Shown: piece after piece, positions 31,759 through 41,380 of the stretch | Layout: each line of letters starts with the position of its first letter | Numbering within the stretch: position 1 is the first letter of the stretch | Assembly: GCF_000785435.2 (NCBI RefSeq) | Contig: NZ_JTDB02000017.1 | Location: 30,280-94,279 of the forward strand | Source: Paraburkholderia sacchari | GTDB lineage: Bacteria; Pseudomonadota; Gammaproteobacteria; Burkholderiales; Burkholderiaceae | DNA: 64,000 nt | Reading direction: 5' to 3' | Translations under genes and position numbers: made by a program | The notes under the pieces: model-generated | Database searches by the model: none | What the model was told of the DNA's origin: nothing | Seen by the model: only the letters and a program-made list of their open reading frames with translations

Positions 31759-33852
31759 ATGCAAACATTGATCGAGGCATTGCAAGGCACTGCCGACCTC
31801 GTGGTGAACGACTTCTACGAGGAACTGGCGCGCTTGCCCAAGTCCCGGCGCATCCTCGAAATGCTGTCGGCGCAGGAGCTTGCGCACCTGAAGGACCGGC
31901 AGGTGCAGAACCTGCTCGCGCTCGCGAAGCCGGACCTGAAGTCGCAAGAGCATGCCGCCATGGCGATGCGCATCGGGCGCATTCATGCGATCGTCGGGCT
32001 AGGCAAGGAAGAGCTCGTGCGCAGCCGGGGCATCCTTCAGGAACTCGTCTACAAGCAGATCGGGTGCAGCGTGAGCAGCCAGGCGCTTTCGCTCTACGCG
32101 CGCCGCCTTACCTCGGACACCGCCTGGCAGCTCAAGGCTTATCAGGCGGTGGAGGATTCGCAGCAGGAGGTGCTTCAGCGCATCACGCGCATCGTCTGGA
32201 CGGCTGGCAGCTATACGCATTTCATCGACCAGGTGATTGGCGCGCTTTCGGCGCACGACGAGGTGGCCGCGTGCGCGATCGGCCGTCCCGACCGGGACGG
32301 CCTCTTCCACTTCGAGGCCGGCGCGGGCGGCAGCGGCCCGGACGGCGGCGGCCTGCTTGCGGTGCTGGCGGCGCAGGGGCTCGATATCAGCGTGCGCGCC
32401 GACCACGCCTGCGGCCAGGGCGCGGTGGGGCGTGCGTGGCGCAGCGGCAAGGCCGAGCGCGTGGTGAACTATCAGACCGATCCGCTCGTCGCGCGCTGGC
32501 GCGAGACGACCGCGCGCGAGGGCTTGCGCTCCGCGGTCGCGCTGCCGCTTGCCACAGCCGGCCAGCCGCCGATCGCGATCCTGATGCTCTTCAGCGCCTG
32601 GCCTGGCGGCTTCGTCGGACCGGACCAGGTGGCTTTCGTCGAGCTATTGCAGACGCTGCTCGGCTGCGCGGTCACGCGTTTGCAGACCCACGAGGGCATG
32701 CACGGCGCCGCCGTGCCGGCGAGCGTGCGCCAGCATTGGGCCGCGCTCGTGCGCACGGGCGCCCTGGAGATGCACTACCAGCCGCTGCTGAATCTCGCGA
32801 CGGGCCATTGCGGCAAGGTGGAGGCGCTGGCACGCCTGCGCGACGGCGAACGGCTGCTCACCCCCGACGAATTTCTTTTCTCGCTGGCCTCCGACGATCT
32901 GCTGGAACTGTTCGCGCGCGGGCTGCATCAGGCGCTTGCCGACCGCAACCAGTGGCTCGCGGCGGGGCACGACCTCGATATTTCGATCAACCTGCCGCCG
33001 GCCGCGCTCAACGACATCCGCTACTTCGAGGCCACCCGCGAGGCGCTTCAGAAGCACGCCTGCCCGAGCGCGCGGCTCACGCTCGAAGTTCTGGAGACCG
33101 AATCATTTTCGATGGACGATGGGCGGCGCTCGATTCTCGCGAAATTTCGCGCGCTGGGCGTGCTGCTCGCGCAGGACGATCTGGGCTCGGGGCATAGCGG
33201 GCTCGCGCGGCTGCGCGAACTGCCGTTCGACTGGATCAAGATCGACCGCGAGATCGCCCAGCTCGATGGCGATACCGCGCTCGACGCGCTGCACGTGGTG
33301 TATCAGGTCACGCGTCTGGGCCATGCGCTGGGCAAGCTCGTGCTCGCGGAAGGCGTCGATTCGGCGGACCTGCTGGCCGCGCTCGCGATACTCGGCGTGG
33401 ATGGCGCACAGGGCTACGTGATCGCGCGGCCCATGCCGGCCGCGCAACTGCCCGGCTGGATCGAAGGCGCGCAGGCGCATGGAGCGAGCGGGGCGCGTAT
33501 TGAGCAGGCCAGGCAGGCGGCGAAGAGCGTGCTGGCGCGGCTCGCGCGCTTCGTGGTGTGGGAGGACCGTGTGCTGCTGATCGCGGGCACGCCCGGTGCG
33601 GTGCGCGATCGCCTGGCAGCGGCCGGGTTTGTCCCGCCCACACCGCTGGCCGAAGAACTCCTGGGTCTCGGCGATGTGCTTCCGGCGGGCGAGACACGCG
33701 AGGCGCTTCAACGCGATCTCCTCTGTGCCTTGCTGGACAGTGGCCGCGAAAGCGATGTGTGGCGCGCCGCGCTCGATCGCCTCAAGCGCGCGATCGCGGC
33801 GACGGCGCATGAGACCCCGCCCACCGAACCGGCGCCTTCGCACTCACACTGA
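31759..33852 (+). CDS. Globin-coupled GAF-EAL c-di-GMP phosphodiesterase
   Basis: A 697-residue cytoplasmic signalling protein. Residues 1-135 resemble a globin-coupled sensor: ADLVVNDFYEELARLP, then MAMRIGRIHAIVGLGKEELV, where His76 fits the proximal haem ligand of the IGxxHxxIGL pattern. Residues 145-310 form a GAF domain (CGQGAVGRAWRSGKAERVVN). Residues 325-575 form an EAL domain with VEALARLR, SINLPPAALN, TLEVLETESF, AQDDLGSGHSGLARL, DWIKIDREI, LAEGVDSADL and AQGYVIARPMP, so the metal-binding acidic residues and Lys are kept. The C-terminal 120 residues are unassigned. An in-frame ATG at 31657 would add 34 residues and could supply the first globin helix; neither start has a clear Shine-Dalgarno site. 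Confidence 0.85.
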   Translation: MQTLIEALQGTADLVVNDFYEELARLPKSRRILEMLSAQELAHLKDRQVQNLLALAKPDLKSQEHAAMAMRIGRIHAIVGLGKEELVRSRGILQELVYKQIGCSVSSQALSLYARRLTSDTAWQLKAYQAVEDSQQEVLQRITRIVWTAGSYTHFIDQVIGALSAHDEVAACAIGRPDRDGLFHFEAGAGGSGPDGGGLLAVLAAQGLDISVRADHACGQGAVGRAWRSGKAERVVNYQTDPLVARWRETTAREGLRSAVALPLATAGQPPIAILMLFSAWPGGFVGPDQVAFVELLQTLLGCAVTRLQTHEGMHGAAVPASVRQHWAALVRTGALEMHYQPLLNLATGHCGKVEALARLRDGERLLTPDEFLFSLASDDLLELFARGLHQALADRNQWLAAGHDLDISINLPPAALNDIRYFEATREALQKHACPSARLTLEVLETESFSMDDGRRSILAKFRALGVLLAQDDLGSGHSGLARLRELPFDWIKIDREIAQLDGDTALDALHVVYQVTRLGHALGKLVLAEGVDSADLLAALAILGVDGAQGYVIARPMPAAQLPGWIEGAQAHGASGARIEQARQAAKSVLARLARFVVWEDRVLLIAGTPGAVRDRLAAAGFVPPTPLAEELLGLGDVLPAGETREALQRDLLCALLDSGRESDVWRAALDRLKRAIAATAHETPPTEPAPSHSH

Positions 33853-33893
33853 GCGAGCGACGGCACGCGCTTCATTCGCGGATGACTCGCGGC

Positions 33894-35201
33894 TCACTCG
33901 GTCAGCGCGATGGCGGCACCCGCTTGCGCTGCCGCCGGCTGCCTGCGTTGCAGCACCGCGATGCACCCGAGCGAAACCGCGGCAAGCGCGCTATAGAAGA
34001 GCGCAAGCGGCCACCATTGGCCGGGAAAGTCGTGGGCGAGCAGCGTGCCAACGAGCGGCGTGAGACCACCCGCTAGCGCCGCACAACATTGGTAGGATAC
34101 CGAAATAGCAGAATAGCGCACGCGCACCGGGAAAGCGTTCGTCATGAAGCCTGCCATCACCGCATACGAGCTCGACATGCACATCACCGCAATGGCAATG
34201 CCGACCACGATGGCGGCCGGTTTGCCCGTGGAGACCAGCACGAACATCGGGTAGGGCGAGAGCATCGCGAGCCCGGCGGCGAGCTTGAGGAAGCGGCCCG
34301 CGCCCACGCGCTGCGCGAACCAGCCCGAGGCGAGCTGGGTGAAGAACTGGATGAACGCCACGACGAACAGACAGTCCAGAATCAGCGCGCGGTCGAGGCC
34401 GAGCGTCTGCGTCGTGTAGTTGAGCATGAAGGTGTTGACGAACCACGCGCCAGCCACGCCGATCACATTGGCGCCCAGGCACAGCAGCACGGTGCGCCAG
34501 CTATCGCGCAGCACGTCGAGGATGGGCAGCGCGGCGGTGCGGCGCTGGGTCTTGAGCGCTTCGAACTCGGGCGATTCGCCCACGCCCGAGCGGATCAGCA
34601 GGCCCACCACGAGCAGCACCGCGCTCGCGATGAACGGCAGGCGCCAACCCCACGAAAAGAGCGCGGCTTTGTCCAGATGCGCGACGCTGCGAAACGCGAG
34701 CAGCGCGAGAATCAGCCCCGCGGGGCTACCCAGTTGCGCGAACGAGGCGAGGAACGTGCGCTTTTCCTTGGGCGCATGCTCGCCCGCCATCAGCACCGCG
34801 CCGCCCCATTCGCCGCCGATCGCGATGCCCTGCGCGATGCGCAGCGCCACCAGCAGGGCCGGCGCGAGCGCGCCCGCGCTGGCGTAGGTCGGCAGGAAGC
34901 CGATGCCCACGGTGCCGAGCCCCATGATCGAGAGCGTAGCCACGAGCGCCTTCTTGCGGCCGATGCGGTCCCCCAGATGCCCGAATACGAGCCCGCCGAG
35001 CGGCCGCGCGAAAAAGCCCACGGCGAAGGTGCCGAACGAAGCGAGCGTGCTGTAGAAGGGCTCGTTCGACGGGAAGAACAGCTTGCCGAAAATCAGCGCG
35101 GCCGCCGTGGCATAGATGTAGAAGTCGTACCACTCGATCGTCGTGCCGACAAAGGCGGCCAGTGAAGCGCGCGCGGGTTGGCGCGTGGTGATGCTCGTCA
35201 T
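33894..35201 (-). CDS. MFS transporter, metabolite:H+ symporter (ShiA/ProP-like)
   Basis: A 435-residue inner-membrane symporter. The MHS signature is clear: FVGTTIEWYDFYIYATAAAL, FFPSNEPFYSTLASFGTFAV, FARPLGGLVFGHLGDRIGRK and AQGIAIGGEWGGAVLMAGEH. About twelve helices follow. The sequence is closer to the shikimate/dicarboxylate branch than to KgtP. It is the last gene of a minus-strand group with a class III CoA-transferase (100-bp gap) and an acyl-CoA dehydrogenase, and probably imports the acid that those enzymes activate and degrade. Substrate not determinable. Confidence 0.88.
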   Translation of the reverse strand: MTSITTRQPARASLAAFVGTTIEWYDFYIYATAAALIFGKLFFPSNEPFYSTLASFGTFAVGFFARPLGGLVFGHLGDRIGRKKALVATLSIMGLGTVGIGFLPTYASAGALAPALLVALRIAQGIAIGGEWGGAVLMAGEHAPKEKRTFLASFAQLGSPAGLILALLAFRSVAHLDKAALFSWGWRLPFIASAVLLVVGLLIRSGVGESPEFEALKTQRRTAALPILDVLRDSWRTVLLCLGANVIGVAGAWFVNTFMLNYTTQTLGLDRALILDCLFVVAFIQFFTQLASGWFAQRVGAGRFLKLAAGLAMLSPYPMFVLVSTGKPAAIVVGIAIAVMCMSSSYAVMAGFMTNAFPVRVRYSAISVSYQCCAALAGGLTPLVGTLLAHDFPGQWWPLALFYSALAAVSLGCIAVLQRRQPAAAQAGAAIALTE

Positions 35202-35301
35202 GTGTGTCTCCTGTACAACGCTGGGTTCGGTCGAGCCGGCTTCGGCCGGTCTTCTGTTCGTCGAGGTTTCGCGATGTTTCGTTATGCGTATTGATGCTTC
35301 G

Positions 35302-36522
35302 TTAGCCCTTCACCACCCCCGCATCGAACAGATTCTGCTGGGTGGCGGCATCGATGCCTAGCGTGTCGAGCACCGCGCGCGTGTCGCCGCCGAGCACGGG
35401 CGGCGGCGTGCGATAGGTGGCGGGCGTGCGCGAGAGCTTGACCGGCGCGCCGGTGCCGCGATAGCCGTCCATCTCCACGAGCATGCGGCGATGCTGCGTG
35501 TGCGGATGCGCGGCCACGGCGTCCACGGTCTGCACGGGGCCGCACGGCACGCCGGCAGATATCAGGTCGCGCGCGAGCGGCTCGCATGCGTGCTGCGTGA
35601 GCCGCGCTTCAAGCGCAGCCTTCAATTCCGGGCGGTGCGCGCAGCGGCTACGATTGTTGGCGAAGCGCGGGTCGTCGGCGAGATCGGGGAGGTCGAGGTG
35701 CGCGCAGAGCTTCGCGAACTGGCGGTCGTTGCCCACCGCGAGGAAGATGGGCGCGGTGCTGGTCGCATAGCTGTCGTAGGGCGCGATGTTCGGATGCGCG
35801 TTGCCGCTGCGCTGTGGCGTGCGTCCGTTGCCGAAGAAGTTCGGCAGATGCGGATGCAGCAGCGAGACGCCGCAGTCGTAGAGCGCGATGTCGACCGACT
35901 GGCCCTGGCCGCTTTTCTGGCGCTCCGCGAGCGCGAGCAGGATGCCGGCGAGCGCATTCAGGCCCGTCACCATGTCGACGATGGGCAGGCCGATGCGCAG
36001 CGCGGGCCCGTCGCTTTCGCCGTTCACGCTCATGAGGCCGGCCATCGCCTGGATCACGGCGTCGTAGCCTGGCAGGCCGCCGAGCGGGCCGTCCGGGCCG
36101 AAGCCGGAGATCGCGCAATGGATCAGCCGGGGAAAGCGCGGCTTGAGATCGCGTTCGTAATCCATGCCCCAGCGCGCGAGCGTGCCGGGCTTGAAATTCT
36201 CGACGAGGACGTCGGCGCCCTCGAGCAATTGCCAGAGGATCGCGCGGCCTTCGTCGCGCGACAGGTCCACGGCAATGCCCTGCTTGTTGCGGTTCACGCC
36301 CATGTAGTACCAGGAGGTGTCGTCGAGAAAGGGCGGGCCCCAGCCGCGCGTTTCGTCGCCGTCCGGCGGCTCGAGCTTGATGACTTCGGCGCCATGGTCG
36401 GCGAGCGCCTGCGTGCAGTACGGGCCACCCAGCACGCGGCTCAGGTCGATCACGCGCAGGCCGTGCAGTGCGCCGTTGACCTTGCCTGGCGCAGATGTTT
36501 CGGATCGCTGATGAATATTCAT
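35302..36522 (-). CDS. CaiB/BaiF class III CoA-transferase
   Basis: A 406-residue enzyme that moves CoA between acyl groups through an aspartyl-anhydride intermediate. N-terminal ALHGLRVIDLSRVLGGPYCT, YYMGVNRNKQGIAVDL and DVLVENFKPGTLARWG are family landmarks. The catalytic Asp is in LPGYDAVIQAMAGLMS. The C-terminal PVKLSRTPATYRTPPPVLGG fits as well. It lies ten bases downstream of the acyl-CoA dehydrogenase gene on the same strand, so the two are cotranscribed; the pair suggests activation of a carboxylic acid followed by alpha,beta-dehydrogenation. Glutarate and related dicarboxylates are typical acceptors, but this is inference. Confidence 0.9.
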   Translation of the reverse strand: MNIHQRSETSAPGKVNGALHGLRVIDLSRVLGGPYCTQALADHGAEVIKLEPPDGDETRGWGPPFLDDTSWYYMGVNRNKQGIAVDLSRDEGRAILWQLLEGADVLVENFKPGTLARWGMDYERDLKPRFPRLIHCAISGFGPDGPLGGLPGYDAVIQAMAGLMSVNGESDGPALRIGLPIVDMVTGLNALAGILLALAERQKSGQGQSVDIALYDCGVSLLHPHLPNFFGNGRTPQRSGNAHPNIAPYDSYATSTAPIFLAVGNDRQFAKLCAHLDLPDLADDPRFANNRSRCAHRPELKAALEARLTQHACEPLARDLISAGVPCGPVQTVDAVAAHPHTQHRRMLVEMDGYRGTGAPVKLSRTPATYRTPPPVLGGDTRAVLDTLGIDAATQQNLFDAGVVKG

Positions 36523-36532
36523 TGCTCGAGTC

Positions 36533-38302
36533 TCACTGTGCGGGCAGTAACTGCATCGCGTCGGCGAGCGGCAGTGGATGTTCGTCGACGAGTGCTCGCA
36601 GTGGCGCGGCGCTGGCGTCGCGCTCGTCGAGCGCGAGCGGGTCGCGCGGCAGCAGCTTGTGACGCACGATCAGGTGCGCGAGCGCGAGACGCCGGTAGTC
36701 CTGCGCGCCGCGCGAGACTTGCGCGGCCTCGCACGCCATGAAGGCAGCCGTGGTGGCGTGATAGAGCGCGCTCGCGGCCTGGCGCACCGATTCGTCGCGG
36801 CCGCACTCGGCCACGCTGTCGAGCGCCGCGCCCGCGCGTTCGAACGCGGCGCGCAGCAGCGCCGCGCTCGCCTCGGGCAGGCCCGCTTCGGCAAGCTGTG
36901 CGCGCACGTAGCGCGCGAGTGCATCGAGCGCGCCTTCGCGCTTGGCCGCGCGCGCAACGTCGAGCGCGACGATGTTGCTCGTGCCTTCCCAGATCGAGCC
37001 CAGATGCGCGTCGCGCACGAGGCGCGGGTCGCTCCATTCTTCGATATAGCCTACGCCGCCGCGCACTTCCATGGCGTCGCCGGTCACGCGGCGCGCGTCA
37101 CGGCAGGCGCGGAACTTGACGAGCGGCGTGAGGATGCGCACGCATTTCGCGGCGAGTTCGTCGCCATGATCGGCGCGCGCGAGCAGCGTGGCGATCTGCA
37201 TGAACATCGTGCGGGCCTGCTCGGCGGGCAGCATCATCTTGAGCAACTGGCGCTGCATCAGCGGCATTTCGATCAGCTTGCGGCCGAACGCTTCGCGATG
37301 GCGCGCAACGTGCAGTGCCTCGGTGAGCGCGCGGCGCATGAGGCCCGCCGCGCGCACGCCGTTCGACAGACGCGACATGTTGATCATGTCGGCCATCTGA
37401 TGAAAACCGCGGCCCACTTCGCCAATCAGATACGCCTGCGCGCCTTCGAGCACGATCTCGCCGCTCGCCATCGAGCGACTGCCGAGCTTGTCCTTCAGGC
37501 GCACGATGCGGTAGTGGTTGCGCGTGCCATCGGGCAGCGTCTTTGGCAGCAGGAAGAGGGCGAGGCCCTTGATGCCAGTCGGCGCGTTCTCGGCGCGCGC
37601 GAGCACCATCGCGAGATCGGCGTCGGCGTTCGAGCAGAACCACTTGTCGCCGTGCAGGCGCCAGACGCCCTCGACATCCTCGCCGTTCGCGCCGCGCTCC
37701 TTCGTGGCGCGCGTGGCGATGCGCGCGACGTCCGAGCCCGCGGCCTGCTCGGTCATGAACATCGCGCCCTGGTAGAGCGTGTCGAAGTCCTGCGAAGCGA
37801 GCATTGGCAGATAGCGCGCGATGAGTTCGGGCGAGCCGAAGCGGCGCAGCGTGCGCGTGAGCGAGTCGGTCATGCTCACGGGGCAGCACAGGCCGAATTC
37901 GGCCTGCACGAACAGATAGGTGAGCGCGTACTTGACGAGCGGCGCGGGCGCGTTCTCGCGATGGCTCATCGCCGCGAGGCCGAGCTCGGCGTAGGCGACG
38001 CGTTCGAGCGCGACGTAATCGGGATGCTTCTCGATGCTCTGGATGGGCTCGCCGCGACGCGTGCGCTGCTTCAGCGTAGGTGGATTGTGATCGGCGACGA
38101 GCGCCAGCGCATCGAGTTCGTCGGAGGCGCGCTGGCCGAGCGCAACGAGCTGGGGCTCGATGGCGGCGTAGGCCGCATCGCCGAGGTAGCTGCGCAGCAG
38201 CGGGGCCAGACCGGGATCGCTCGTGAAGAAGTTGATGCCGCGGCTATCGGGAATATTGGCCGAGCCGTCGGCCTGCGCGGCGACGGCGGGAAGATCGCTC
38301 AT
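36533..38302 (-). CDS. Acyl-CoA dehydrogenase, AidB-like
   Basis: A 589-residue flavoprotein, longer than classic acyl-CoA dehydrogenases (about 380). It has the AidB-type N-terminal extension (INFFTSDPGLAPLLRSYLGD), then the flavin region MFMTEQAAGSDVARIATRAT, WRLHGDKWFCSNADADLAMV, LGSRSMASGEIVLEGA and the helical domain GGVGYIEEWSDPRLVRDAHL with GSIWEGTSNIVALDVAR. The C-terminal 150 residues are helical. AidB itself lacks efficient dehydrogenase activity and binds DNA; whether this protein is a metabolic enzyme or an AidB-like protector is unclear. The operon with a CoA-transferase and MHS transporter favours metabolism. It is divergent from a LysR gene. Confidence 0.88.
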   Translation of the reverse strand: MSDLPAVAAQADGSANIPDSRGINFFTSDPGLAPLLRSYLGDAAYAAIEPQLVALGQRASDELDALALVADHNPPTLKQRTRRGEPIQSIEKHPDYVALERVAYAELGLAAMSHRENAPAPLVKYALTYLFVQAEFGLCCPVSMTDSLTRTLRRFGSPELIARYLPMLASQDFDTLYQGAMFMTEQAAGSDVARIATRATKERGANGEDVEGVWRLHGDKWFCSNADADLAMVLARAENAPTGIKGLALFLLPKTLPDGTRNHYRIVRLKDKLGSRSMASGEIVLEGAQAYLIGEVGRGFHQMADMINMSRLSNGVRAAGLMRRALTEALHVARHREAFGRKLIEMPLMQRQLLKMMLPAEQARTMFMQIATLLARADHGDELAAKCVRILTPLVKFRACRDARRVTGDAMEVRGGVGYIEEWSDPRLVRDAHLGSIWEGTSNIVALDVARAAKREGALDALARYVRAQLAEAGLPEASAALLRAAFERAGAALDSVAECGRDESVRQAASALYHATTAAFMACEAAQVSRGAQDYRRLALAHLIVRHKLLPRDPLALDERDASAAPLRALVDEHPLPLADAMQLLPAQ

Positions 38303-38409
38303 CGGGGGTGTCTCCAGGGTTTGTTCGGACCGGCGCTCATCGGGCGTCGTAATGGAAAGCAAGCTTAGGCAACGCAACGATAACGGTCCAATACAAACGA
38401 TGTCCTGTA

Positions 38410-38428
38410 CGATAAGCAGCATCTATCG
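38410..38428. promoter_or_regulatory. Candidate LysR binding dyad
   Basis: CGATA-N9-TATCG lies midway between the divergent acyl-CoA dehydrogenase (start 38302) and LysR (start 38453) genes. The length fits a LysR-type site (TA-rich dyad with N11 between T and A). Assignment rests on position only. Confidence 0.35.
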
Positions 38429-38452
38429 ATCAAGGCACACGGAGACACCGAA

Positions 38453-39343
38453 ATGGAACTCAAGCAATTGCGCTATTTCGTTGCCGTGGCCGAGGAACTG
38501 CACTTCGGCCGCGCGGCACGGCGGCTCTTCATCTCGCAGCCCGCGCTGAGCTTCGACATCCGCAAGTTCGAAGAGCAACTGGGCGTGCAATTGCTGGAGC
38601 GCACCAACAAGGCTGTCGCGCTCACGAACGCGGGCTACGTGCTGCTCGAAGAAGCGCGGCGGCTGCTGGAACAGGCCGACGAAGTGCGGCGCATCGCGGC
38701 ACGCTCGGCGCATGGGCTCGCGGGGCGGCTGCGCATCGGCTTCGTCAACTCGATGCTGTATCGCGGGCTGCCCGAGGCGGTCCGGCGCTTCGAAGAAGAT
38801 CATCCCGCGGTGGAGGTCGTGCTGCGCGAGATGAACACCATCGAGCAGGTCCATGCGCTGCAGCGTTTGCATATCGATCTGGGCTTCGCGCACTGGGGGC
38901 GCTTTCCTGCCGAGGTGCAATCGGAGCCGCTATTTTCCGAGCCATTTCTGTGCTGCCTGCCGGCGGGCCACCGCTTCGCGCGGCGCAAGCGCATCGAGCT
39001 CGCCGCGCTCGCGCGCGAGCCGTTCATTTTGTTTCCGCGCTCGGTGTCGCCGCATTATCACGATCAGATCATCGCGACATGCGTGGATGCAGGCTTCAGT
39101 CCACAGATCCGTCACGAGGCGCGCTTATGGCAGACCGTGGTGACGATGGTGGAGTTCGGCATGGGCATCGCGCTCGTGCCCGCGGCGCTCGGCAACATGG
39201 GCGGCGAGCGCGCGGTGTTCCGGCCGTTGGCAAGCAATCCTTATGAATCGCAGGTGCTCAGGCTCACACGCACGGGCGAAACCGACGCCATCGTGCAAGG
39301 CTTCGCAGGGTATCTGGCGGTGCAGGGCCGGGGCAGCAGCTAG
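38453..39343 (+). CDS. LysR-family regulator of the acyl-CoA cluster
   Basis: A 296-residue regulator beginning MELKQLRYFVAVAEELHFGR, AARRLFISQPALSFDIRKFE EQLG, the winged-helix domain of LysR proteins. The ligand domain begins near residue 90 (GLAGRLRIGFVNSMLY). It is the CatR/BenM-like short-form type (MELKQLRYFVAVAEELHFGRAA), a group that often responds to aromatic or carboxylic acids. It starts 150 bp from the divergent acyl-CoA dehydrogenase gene and is the likely regulator of the three-gene cluster at 33894-38302. Confidence 0.92.
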   Translation: MELKQLRYFVAVAEELHFGRAARRLFISQPALSFDIRKFEEQLGVQLLERTNKAVALTNAGYVLLEEARRLLEQADEVRRIAARSAHGLAGRLRIGFVNSMLYRGLPEAVRRFEEDHPAVEVVLREMNTIEQVHALQRLHIDLGFAHWGRFPAEVQSEPLFSEPFLCCLPAGHRFARRKRIELAALAREPFILFPRSVSPHYHDQIIATCVDAGFSPQIRHEARLWQTVVTMVEFGMGIALVPAALGNMGGERAVFRPLASNPYESQVLRLTRTGETDAIVQGFAGYLAVQGRGSS

Positions 39344-39362
39344 CCCGTGATGGGCGGGCGCC

Positions 39363-41252
39363 TCACGCGCTCACCTGATCGTCGCGCGTCGCGTGCGACG
39401 GGCGCGGCAGCGGGCCGCCGTCGGCGAGCAACTGGGTGATGCGCTCGGCGTCGAGCGGCTTGCTGAAACGGTAGCCTTGCGCTTCCGCGCAGCCGAGCGC
39501 GAGCAAAAACTCCTGCTGCGCGAGCGTCTCGACGCCTTCCGCAATGACTGCAAGGTCGAGCGCCTTCGCCAACGTGACGATCGCTTTCACGATTGCACCG
39601 GTGTCGTTTTCCTCGATCCTGTGCACGAACGCCCGGTCGATCTTGATGCGATCGACCGGCAGCGCGCGCAACTGGCTCAGGCTCGAGTAGCCCATGCCGA
39701 AATCATCGATCGCCACGCTGATGCCGGAGCGGCGCAACTCGTGAAGGCGACGCACGACAGTCTCGGGCTGCTGGATCAGCGCGGTCTCGGTGACCTCGAA
39801 TTCGAGCCCGGCTGGATCGACGCCCGTTTCGCGCAAGATGGACTGAAACGTCTCGACGATATTCGCGCGCTGCAACTGCAGCGGCGACAGATTGATCGAG
39901 ATGCGCCCCGGCGCAATGCCCATGCGTCGCCAGACGGCGGATTGGTGGCACGCCTCGTGCAGCACCCATTCGCCGAGCCTCGCGACGAATCCCGACTTTT
40001 CCGCAAGCGGCACGAAGTCCGCCGGGGCGATCTCGCCGTAAATCTCGTCGTACCAGCGCACGAGCGCTTCCACGCCCAGCACGCGGCCGGTGCGCATGTC
40101 CACTTGCGGCTGGTAATGGAGCCGCAGCGCGCCGGCTTCGATCGCCTTTCTGAGGCGCGCGGAAAGAATCAGCTTCGCGTCTGCGTCCGCGCGCATGTCG
40201 GGCCGGTAGCGTTCCCAGCAGTTGCGACCGCGATTCTTGGCCGCGTACATCGCCATGTCCGCGCACGGGATCAGCGTCTGGGCGTCGCCCGCATCGGTCG
40301 GAAACACGCTGACGCCCACGCTCGCGCTCACCACGAGCTCATGCCCGTCGATGAGCACGGGCTGGGTCATCGCCGCGAGCACGGCATCGGGCAGATCGAA
40401 GCGCGCCGCCTCGCCCCGCGCGCCGGGAGCCACGACGATGAACTCGTCGCCGCCGTAGCGGCCGACGATGTCGCCGGGCCGGGCGCACGCTCGCAGACGC
40501 GCGGCGACCTCCACGAGCAGCTGGTCGCCGACGCGGTGCCCGAGCGCATCGTTGACGGTCTTGAAGGCATCGAGATCGACGAACACCACATGAACCGATC
40601 CGCCGTCGCGGCCCCGGGCGGCGAGCAGCGCCTGCAATCTCGCGCTGACCGCCGCGCGGTTCAGGAGCCCGGTCAGGCTGTCGCATTCGCTCAGTTCGTG
40701 CATACGGCGCGAGCGATCGAGCAGCTTGACCGAGACGTCATGCGTCGTTTTGGCGAAGAGGAGCGGATAAATGAAGATGATGGGCAGCCAGACCGGCGCG
40801 ACCTGCCCATTGAAGGGATAAAAGGCGACGCCAAAGATCGTCACGCCGGCCGCGAGCCCCGCTGCGCTGGCGAGCGCCCCGGCGGCGAACAGCGCCCACC
40901 CGGCGATCGCCATGTTGTCGAGAGAGAACATCAACAGGATGACGATCGTGGCAACGGGCTCGAAATGCACGGCGGCGACGAGCCAGCCGCCGAACGCCGA
41001 ATCGAAGAGCATATTCCGTCGCTCTTTGCGCGGCGCATCGGCGATGACGGGGCCCGTGAGCCGGTAGGCGAGATGCGGCCAAAGCAGGCAGACGGGCAGC
41101 ACCACGGCAAGGACCCAGGCGGGCGCGTGCTGCAGGTGCAGCAGGAATAGCACGGGTAGCGTGCCCATTGCGTAGCCCAAGGTCCTGAGCACGTATATGC
41201 GCCGCACAAGGCCAATAGTCCAGGCGTTATCGCCCTGGGCTGACGTGAGCAC
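39363..41252 (-). CDS. MASE2-GGDEF-EAL bifunctional c-di-GMP protein
   Basis: A 629-residue inner-membrane protein. Residues 15-180 contain about five to six helices of the MASE2 sensor type (RRIYVLRTLGYAMGTLPVLF, FDSAFGGWLVAAVHFEPVAT). The GGDEF domain has DSLTGLLNRAAVSARL, VFVDLDAFKTVNDALGHRVG and the active-site sequence RYGGDEFIVV, so synthase activity is possible. The EAL domain has RVLGVEALVRWYDEIYGEIA, SINLSPLQLQ, LEFEVTETAL, AIDDFGMGYSSLSQLRALPV, DRIKIDRAFV and AEGVETLAQQEFL, so the catalytic set looks complete. It is convergent with the LysR gene and has a 110-bp plus leader that is AT-rich. Confidence 0.92.
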   Translation of the reverse strand: MLTSAQGDNAWTIGLVRRIYVLRTLGYAMGTLPVLFLLHLQHAPAWVLAVVLPVCLLWPHLAYRLTGPVIADAPRKERRNMLFDSAFGGWLVAAVHFEPVATIVILLMFSLDNMAIAGWALFAAGALASAAGLAAGVTIFGVAFYPFNGQVAPVWLPIIFIYPLLFAKTTHDVSVKLLDRSRRMHELSECDSLTGLLNRAAVSARLQALLAARGRDGGSVHVVFVDLDAFKTVNDALGHRVGDQLLVEVAARLRACARPGDIVGRYGGDEFIVVAPGARGEAARFDLPDAVLAAMTQPVLIDGHELVVSASVGVSVFPTDAGDAQTLIPCADMAMYAAKNRGRNCWERYRPDMRADADAKLILSARLRKAIEAGALRLHYQPQVDMRTGRVLGVEALVRWYDEIYGEIAPADFVPLAEKSGFVARLGEWVLHEACHQSAVWRRMGIAPGRISINLSPLQLQRANIVETFQSILRETGVDPAGLEFEVTETALIQQPETVVRRLHELRRSGISVAIDDFGMGYSSLSQLRALPVDRIKIDRAFVHRIEENDTGAIVKAIVTLAKALDLAVIAEGVETLAQQEFLLALGCAEAQGYRFSKPLDAERITQLLADGGPLPRPSHATRDDQVSA

Positions 41253-41380
41253 GCGGTCCCCCCGAATAGGTTCATATGATTTAACGACAGAGTAGACCAG
41301 ATCGGCTCAACGCGCGCGAGCAATCAAGGCGGCGGAGCGCCAACATCCCCAAACCGCCGCCTGAGCATGCCCGGCCTTGC

